Below are positions 22,503 to 26,999 of a stretch of 26,999 bases of DNA, in pieces. Position numbers and translations under genes: made by a program. The notes beneath the pieces were generated by a model. It ran no database searches, was not told where the DNA came from, and saw only the letters and a program-made list of their open reading frames with translations. The stretch is from JAMCRM01 sp041685075 (GTDB lineage Bacteria; Acidobacteriota; Terriglobia; Bryobacterales; Bryobacteraceae). How positions within the stretch are numbered: position 1 is the stretch's first letter; the number at the start of each line of letters is the position of its first letter. The stretch is taken from contig JAWLGN010000039.1 of assembly GCA_041685075.1 (NCBI GenBank), forward strand, positions 1 to 26,999, written 5' to 3'.

Positions 22503-23296
22503 GAGCCGCGCCGGCCATCCTCCTGCTGGCCGCGGCATGCGCGCTTCCCGGCGCCACCCGGGTGCTGGTTACGGTGGTGGAACAGAAAGACGGCCAGACG
22601 GTGGCCGGCCTCTCGGCCGCCGATTTTACCCTCCGGGACGGCGGCACCGAGCGCAAGGTGGAAAGCGCCGAGTATACCCAGGGCACCCTCGACATCATGC
22701 TGCTATTGGACAGCAGCCTGGTGGGCGGGATGGTGCAACCGGTGGCCGAAAACCTGGTGGCGCAGGTTCAGCCCAAAGAACAGATGGCCGTGGTGGCCTT
22801 CCACTCCGCGGCCGACCTGATCCAGGACTTCACCTCCAGCAAAGAGCTGCTCCTGCGCTCGCTGGCCGGCGTGAAATACGGCAACGCGCCGCGCGTGCTG
22901 GACGCGCTGTTCGCGGCCATCGACGGCGGCTTCCGCGACAGCATCTTCCGCCGCGTCATCCTGCTGCTGACCACCGGCTTCGAAGGACCCAGCCGCACCT
23001 CCGAGCGCGACGTCATCCGGCTGGCGCGCCGCAACAGCGTTTCCATTTTCCCGATTTATATGACCGGGGCGGAAAGATCGCTCTTCGAGAACCTGGCCCG
23101 GCGGACCGGCGGCGCATCCTTCAACCTGCGCAACCTGCAACGCGCCGGAGTGAAGGAACCCGGGCCGCGCATCTTCGAAGTGGCGCGCGGCCACTACCTG
23201 CTGACGGTGAGCGGCAATCTCTCGCTCGGCGAACGGGTGCGGGTCGAAGTGAGGCACCCGCGGAAGGTCTTCGCCTCGGCGCTGCCGCTGGATTAG
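22499..23296 (+). CDS. Secreted VWFA-domain protein with degenerate metal site
   Basis: This 265-residue protein has a signal peptide (residues 1-19) and a VWFA domain of the VWFA-related type common in Acidobacteria: GLSAADFTLRDGG near 38-50, DIMLLLDSSLVGG near 65-77, RVILLLTTGFEG near 152-163 and a final VSGNLSLGERVRVEVRHP. In intact VWFA domains the first site is DxSxS and a later one is a TDG. Here the first reads D71-S-S-L-V75 and the later one T158-T159-G, so the metal site looks incomplete. The start codon overlaps the adaptor stop (ATGA), implying coupled translation. A role with the adaptor is possible but unproven. The 3' end is 13 bases from the convergent gene's stop. Confidence 0.75.
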   Translation: MRAAPAILLLAAACALPGATRVLVTVVEQKDGQTVAGLSAADFTLRDGGTERKVESAEYTQGTLDIMLLLDSSLVGGMVQPVAENLVAQVQPKEQMAVVAFHSAADLIQDFTSSKELLLRSLAGVKYGNAPRVLDALFAAIDGGFRDSIFRRVILLLTTGFEGPSRTSERDVIRLARRNSVSIFPIYMTGAERSLFENLARRTGGASFNLRNLQRAGVKEPGPRIFEVARGHYLLTVSGNLSLGERVRVEVRHPRKVFASALPLD

Positions 23297-23309
23297 CCCA
23301 GGGTTAGCC

Positions 23310-24185
23310 CTACCGCGCCAACTGCTCCTTGGGAGTGGCCAGGTAGCCCACAATCAGGTCTTTCTCCACCGTGTTGACCACCAGTTCGTACGGCTGCCGC
23401 GCCTTGGCGGTATAGAACTGCACCGGCTCGTTGATCGTCCGGTCTTTCTTCTCGGTGGTCTTATCGTCCGCCAGCAGTTCAATGGTGTACCGGTTGCGCT
23501 TGCGGTCGGCCTTCTTCACCTTGACCGAAATGTCGCCCACCCGCTGGAACTGCTTGGACTTGGCCAGCTTGAACTCGAAATAGTTGCGGGAGCCGAGCCG
23601 TTTCAGCGCATCCAGTTCCTTGGCGTTGGTGGCGATGAGGCCGCTCTGTACGCCCAGGTCGCCCTTGACGGATTTCAGCTCCGAGATGGTCTTCTCCAGC
23701 TCCGACCGGGTGTTGGCCACCTCGGTCTTCACGGTGCCCACCTCGCCGCTCACGCTCTCGACTCTGGCCGCCGTAGTGGTGGCGGCCTCTCGCACGGCGC
23801 TCAACTCGCTGGCCACACGCTGGCGCTCGATGGCCTGCGCCTCGGCCAGCTTGCCGGCCAACTGCTCGGCGCGCGCCACGGCCTCTTCCCGGGCCCTGCT
23901 GGTGGAGATACTGGCCTGCCGCTGCGCCTCTTCCAGTTGCTGCTTCAGGCTCTCGACGTAGCGGCGGTTGGAGGCGGTGGACTCCGAAGAGGCCTCCCGC
24001 AGCTTCGCCACCTCCATCTGGAACGCTTCGCTGGCCTGCGCGAGCTCCCCGCGAAGCGCGTCCATCTGGACGTAGAGATACACATTAGAAGCGATCAGGG
24101 CCACCATCGCTCCGGCCACCACGGCGGTTTTCACAGGGGATCCGCCGGACTCGACGGGATAGGGCGTACGGTCGATATCGCTCAC
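23310..24185 (-). CDS. Membrane-anchored coiled-coil protein of unknown function
   Basis: This 291-residue protein has a short cytoplasmic N-terminus, one membrane helix (residues about 19-40, VKTAVVAGAMVALIASNVYLYV), a long coiled coil (about 42-190) rich in Ala, Glu, Arg and Gln, and a C-terminal beta-rich domain (about 195-291) that contains FEFKLAKSKQFQRVGDISVKVKKADRKR and NEPVQFYTAKARQPYELVVNTVEKDLIVGYLATP. I do not recognise the C-terminal domain. The topology suggests an envelope-spanning or tethering protein. The start codon is GTG (24185), preceded by GGAGAG. A GATAAT -10 candidate lies at 24216-24221 in the 61-base gap after the MBL gene, so it may have its own promoter. Confidence 0.6.
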   Translation of the reverse strand: MSDIDRTPYPVESGGSPVKTAVVAGAMVALIASNVYLYVQMDALRGELAQASEAFQMEVAKLREASSESTASNRRYVESLKQQLEEAQRQASISTSRAREEAVARAEQLAGKLAEAQAIERQRVASELSAVREAATTTAARVESVSGEVGTVKTEVANTRSELEKTISELKSVKGDLGVQSGLIATNAKELDALKRLGSRNYFEFKLAKSKQFQRVGDISVKVKKADRKRNRYTIELLADDKTTEKKDRTINEPVQFYTAKARQPYELVVNTVEKDLIVGYLATPKEQLAR

Positions 24186-24246
24186 AGACGACTCTCCTCC
24201 GAGGGGAAGCTTATCATTATCGCCGTCCCGCGCGGAAGTACCGATT

Positions 24247-25644
24247 TCAATCGAGTTCGAAGCTGTCGCCGGGCGCCGGCACCGTAACGCACAGGTTGTA
24301 CTCCGAGCGGAGCAGCTCGGCCAACGCCGCGGACTGGCGCGGCTCCCCGTGCACCAGGAAAACGTGCTTCAGCGCACGCACCCGGGGCTTCAGCCAGGCC
24401 ATCAGTTCACCTTGATCGGCATGGCCGCTGAGTTCATCCACGCTGGAGATTTCGGCCCGCACGGTCATGGGCTCGCCGAAGATGCGCACCTCCCGCCACT
24501 TCTCCACCAGCTTGCGGCCCAGGGTGTGCTCGGCCTGAAAGCCGGTGATGAGCACGGTGTTGCGTGGGTCTTCGATGTTGTTCCGGAGGTGGTGAAGAAT
24601 GCGGCCCACCTCGCACATGCCCGAAGCCGAGATCACCAGCAGCGGCCCGTGCAGTCCGTTCAGCTTCTTGGATTCCTCGGCTTCGCGAATGTACTGCAGG
24701 CGGCGGAAGCCGAAGGGGTCCTTGCCGTCGCGAAGCCACTCGAGTGTCTCATGGTCGAAACACTCCGGGTGTTCGCGGAAGATCTCGGTGACGTTCACCG
24801 CCAGGGGGCTGTCCACGAAAAGAGGGATCGAGGGGATGCGCTCGTCGCGCGTCAGTTCGTGCAACAGCAGCACGAGCTGCTGGGTGCGGCCCACCGCGAA
24901 GGCCGGAACGATAACGCGGCCGCCGCGCGCGCAGGTGCGGTTGATCACGTCGGCCAGCTTGTTGATAACGTGCGTGCCGCTCTTGTGAAACTTGCCGCCG
25001 TAGGTGCTTTCGAGAATCAGGTACTCGGCGTCGGGAAGCGGGTCGGGATCCCGGATGATGGGAAGGCCGGGGCGCCCGATGTCGCCCGAGTAGACCAGCC
25101 GCACCCGCCGGTTGCCGGTACGCTCTTCGAGCGCGATCATCGACGAGCCCAGCATGTGGCCGGCGTCGAAAGCCTGGTAGCTCAGGCACCCGTCGATGGC
25201 GGTGGGGGTGTAGTAGGAGACCGGCTGGAAGAGCGGTAGCGTCCGCTCGGCGTCTTCCAGGGTGTAGAGCGGCTCGATGGGTTCGTCCTGGTTGCGGCGC
25301 TCGCGGCGGCGGTTGACGAACTCGGCGTCGCGCTCCAGGATGTAGGCGGTGTCCCGTAGCATGGCGTCGCACAGGTCTGCCGTGGCGGGGGTGGCGTAAA
25401 TCGGCCCGTCAAAGCCGCTCTTCACCAGCGTGGGAAGATTGCCGCTATGGTCTGTGTGGGCGTGGGAGAGGATCACGGCGTCCACCGTGGAGCCTTCCAG
25501 CGGGAGGTTGCGGTTGCGGGCTTCGGCCTCTTTACGCCGCCCCTGGTACATTCCGCAGTCGAGCAGGTAGCGCTTGCCTCCGGCATCGATCTGGTGCATG
25601 GAGCCGGTCACGGTGCCGGCGGCGCCACGGAAAGTGAGTCGCAT
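24247..25644 (-). CDS. MBL-fold beta-CASP hydrolase (RNA-processing type)
   Basis: This 465-residue enzyme has the metallo-beta-lactamase zinc motif HAHTDH at 61-66, the DAGHMLGSSM and VYSGDIG segments for the second metal ligands, the beta-CASP insert with VPAFAVGRTQQ, then SASGMCEVGR and the final DELSGHADQGEL. This combination is characteristic of bacterial relatives of the CPSF73/Int11 RNA endonuclease group, also annotated as RNA-specificity-domain MBL hydrolases. Its target RNA is unknown. It follows the glycopolymer-type gene by 14 bases on the same strand. The ATG at 25644 has no ribosome site; the longer open frame upstream overlaps that gene and is not coding. Confidence 0.9.
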   Translation of the reverse strand: MRLTFRGAAGTVTGSMHQIDAGGKRYLLDCGMYQGRRKEAEARNRNLPLEGSTVDAVILSHAHTDHSGNLPTLVKSGFDGPIYATPATADLCDAMLRDTAYILERDAEFVNRRRERRNQDEPIEPLYTLEDAERTLPLFQPVSYYTPTAIDGCLSYQAFDAGHMLGSSMIALEERTGNRRVRLVYSGDIGRPGLPIIRDPDPLPDAEYLILESTYGGKFHKSGTHVINKLADVINRTCARGGRVIVPAFAVGRTQQLVLLLHELTRDERIPSIPLFVDSPLAVNVTEIFREHPECFDHETLEWLRDGKDPFGFRRLQYIREAEESKKLNGLHGPLLVISASGMCEVGRILHHLRNNIEDPRNTVLITGFQAEHTLGRKLVEKWREVRIFGEPMTVRAEISSVDELSGHADQGELMAWLKPRVRALKHVFLVHGEPRQSAALAELLRSEYNLCVTVPAPGDSFELD

Positions 25645-25655
25645 GGTGAATGCAC

Positions 25656-25661
25656 ATCTTA
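25656..25661 (-). promoter_or_regulatory. Putative -10 element before the MBL gene
   Basis: On the minus strand, TAAGAT overlaps the stop codon of the upstream gene and ends 11 bases before the MBL ATG, with no Shine-Dalgarno sequence between. The following bases GTGCATTC are repeated before the upstream gene at 26844-26851. Confidence 0.3.
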
Positions 25662-26840
25662 CCAGCGGGCGAGCCCGCGAAGAATGCCCCATGCGGGATA
25701 GGCGAAGTTGATCCCCACCGCCATGAGAACCAGCAAAGGCGGCGTGAGCGCGGCCCAGCACGGCCGGGCAACACCCTCCAGCAGGACGAACAGCAGCAGG
25801 GGGGAAACCGGGCGCGCGAAGCCGAACGCTTCCAGCATGTAATAGGGGGTGCTCAGAATCGAGCCGAGCGCAGCGAAGAGCAGGATGGCGATCCCCACGG
25901 CCCCGGGTTTCATCCGCCACGCCCACCAGGCCGCCAGGACCAGGCTGGCCAGAAGCCCCACCACCGCCAGCGCTTCCACCACCTGGAGCGCCGCTCCGAA
26001 GAGGCCTGGGGCCAGGGTGCGCGGCGTGAAAAGCCGCAGAACGATCCCCAATACCGGATAGCCGGCATTGACATGGGCGGCGTTCGATGGAGGGGTCTGC
26101 GTCACTACGAAACCCCACCAGGCCAATGCCGGCAGCGCCGAAGAAGCGGCCGTGACGGCAACGGCCCAGCGGCGGTGCCGCAGCGCATCGAGCGCCACCC
26201 CGCCGGCCAGCAGAAGGCCGGTCTCCCGCGTCAGGCAGGCCAGCGCACAGAGCACCCACATGCGCCGCGCGGCCCCCTGCCCGGCGGCCACCAGGAAGCC
26301 GGCGGTGAGCGCCGCCAGGGTGGCGTCCACCAGCATGCGGTCCGCCGAAGTCGGCACCGCCGGCACCGCCAGGAAGATCAGCCCCCAGGCCGGATGCCTC
26401 CCCCGCAGCACGGCATAACGGCTGGACCACCAGGCGCCGGCAAACACGGAAACCAGAACCAGGAGCATAAAGGCCGTGTCGATCCATGCGGCGCGTCCTG
26501 CGGCCAGTGTCCAGGCCGCCAGCGGCACCAGAATACGCCGATAACGCAGGCGCGCGTCGTCGATGTAGTTGGCGTAGCCCTTCTGAAAGAAAGGATCGTG
26601 CGCGATGTAGCGGTAAAACTGGCCGTCGTACCCGTCCGGATGCGTAGAGCGGTGAGTTCCGCGCTCCAGTTCCGGCGGAACCCGCTGTGCGCCTCCGGTG
26701 CAGAACAACGCCGACCAGTTGCCCGCAAAGTTGTATCGCACGGTGGCCGCCTGCCAGAGCAGGACGCACAACGTCGCGAGCACCGCGACAAGGCAGGAGG
26801 CGCGCAGCCGGCGGCCCTCGCCCAGGCCTGAGGTGGGCAT
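25659..26840 (-). CDS. Polytopic membrane protein, cell-surface glycopolymer-formation type
   Basis: This 393-residue protein has roughly ten hydrophobic segments. The first large loop carries HPDGYDGQFYRYIAHDPFF near residues 68-84, a motif of a family linked to cell-surface glycopolymer formation (AZOBR_p60025-like). Other blocks are RYRRILVPLAAW near 100 and CLTRETGLLLAGGVALDALR near 205, both reminiscent of GT-C type glycosyltransferases that use polyprenyl-linked sugars. The catalytic identity is not proven. I placed the start at ATG 26840 because the 14 extra codons available upstream precede the signal-like helix without need and lie in a promoter-like region. It heads a possible three-gene unit with the MBL and coiled-coil genes. 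Confidence 0.65.
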   Translation of the reverse strand: MPTSGLGEGRRLRASCLVAVLATLCVLLWQAATVRYNFAGNWSALFCTGGAQRVPPELERGTHRSTHPDGYDGQFYRYIAHDPFFQKGYANYIDDARLRYRRILVPLAAWTLAAGRAAWIDTAFMLLVLVSVFAGAWWSSRYAVLRGRHPAWGLIFLAVPAVPTSADRMLVDATLAALTAGFLVAAGQGAARRMWVLCALACLTRETGLLLAGGVALDALRHRRWAVAVTAASSALPALAWWGFVVTQTPPSNAAHVNAGYPVLGIVLRLFTPRTLAPGLFGAALQVVEALAVVGLLASLVLAAWWAWRMKPGAVGIAILLFAALGSILSTPYYMLEAFGFARPVSPLLLFVLLEGVARPCWAALTPPLLVLMAVGINFAYPAWGILRGLARW

Positions 26841-26851
26841 GAGGAATGCAC

Positions 26852-26857
26852 ATCGTA
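26852..26857 (-). promoter_or_regulatory. Putative -10 element before the glycopolymer-type gene
   Basis: On the minus strand, TACGAT ends 11 bases before the ATG at 26840 and is followed by GTGCATTC, as before the MBL gene. No Shine-Dalgarno sequence is present. Confidence 0.28.
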
Positions 26858-26920
26858 GCAGACCTGCCGCCGCTACCGGCACAGAACTGCTAGGTTAAAG
26901 GGCTCTAGATCATTAATGGG

Positions 26921-26999
26921 GGCAGACCACCGCCCTGACCTGATAAAACATTCTTAGGGGAATACGTTTGATCAGATCAGAAGCGGTATTGGGTCTGCC
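26921..26999. repeat. Long imperfect palindrome, cut by the window edge
   Basis: The segment folds almost end to end. GGCAGACC (26921-26928) pairs with GGTCTGCC (26992-26999). CCGC (26930-26933) pairs with GCGG (26983-26986), CTGA (26935-26938) with TCAG (26977-26980), CTGAT (26940-26944) with ATCAG (26971-26975), AAAC with GTTT, and ATTC with GAAT around a six-base loop (26954-26959). Four G bases and a T precede the left arm, so the stem may continue past the end. It resembles a REP/MITE-like element or an insertion-sequence end. No transposase is in the window. Confidence 0.6.

Noticed and set aside
24247..26853. An 868-residue fusion of the MBL hydrolase with an upstream segment
   Set aside because: The N-terminal 403 codons are an alternative frame of the membrane glycopolymer-type gene, which has proper hydrophobic segments.
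26921..26999. Integron attC site
   Set aside because: The ends do not match RYYYAAC/GTTRRRY, and no integrase or cassette array is seen.

Overview
The window looks like a chromosomal segment of a high-GC Acidobacteriota genome, probably of the Bryobacterales/Solibacteraceae type. This is inferred from the GC-rich coding style, a VWFA-related protein of the kind common in Acidobacteria, Tat-exported glycoside hydrolases without SusC/SusD, a secreted Gfo/Idh/MocA protein, and a carboxypeptidase-regulatory-like/TPR protein. No database search was possible. No tRNA, rRNA, CRISPR array, transposase or phage gene was seen.

Layout, left to right: (1) The 3' end of mutL, a Tat-exported DUF362 protein, a 19-codon lysine-rich mini-gene, thiC and a BON-domain lipoprotein, all on +. 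(2) On -, a secreted Gfo/Idh/MocA oxidoreductase and an orphan histidine kinase with a cysteine-rich PAS region. (3) On +, a tightly packed sugar operon: GH106-type rhamnosidase, AraA/FucI-like isomerase and MFS transporter, with 0 and -4 bp junctions. (4) On -, a DoxX/TIM-barrel fusion and a small membrane protein. (5) On +, a WXXGXW-repeat protein and an isoprenylcysteine-methyltransferase-like membrane protein. (6) On -, a secreted parallel beta-helix protein behind a clear sigma70-type promoter that has a dyad at its start site. (7) On +, an OPT-family transporter. (8) On -, a TPR protein, a YHS-domain protein and an outer-membrane barrel. (9) On +, an RND-type adaptor lipoprotein overlapping a VWFA protein. 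(10) On -, a glycopolymer-type polytopic membrane protein, an MBL/beta-CASP hydrolase and a membrane-anchored coiled-coil protein. The last 80 bases hold a long imperfect palindrome that is cut by the window edge.

The clearest functional unit is the GH106-isomerase-MFS operon, which reads as extracytoplasmic release of a deoxysugar, uptake and isomerisation. The other blocks are mostly housekeeping or envelope genes. Nothing in the window is a convincing complete new defence or mobile system. The best leads are a mini-gene/alternative-hairpin leader in front of thiC, the DoxX/TIM-barrel fusion, the promoter-dyad of the beta-helix gene, a set of genes that look leaderless, and the terminal palindrome. 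All five convergent gene pairs abut or overlap within -11 to +13 bp, so the region has almost no room for ordinary intrinsic terminators.
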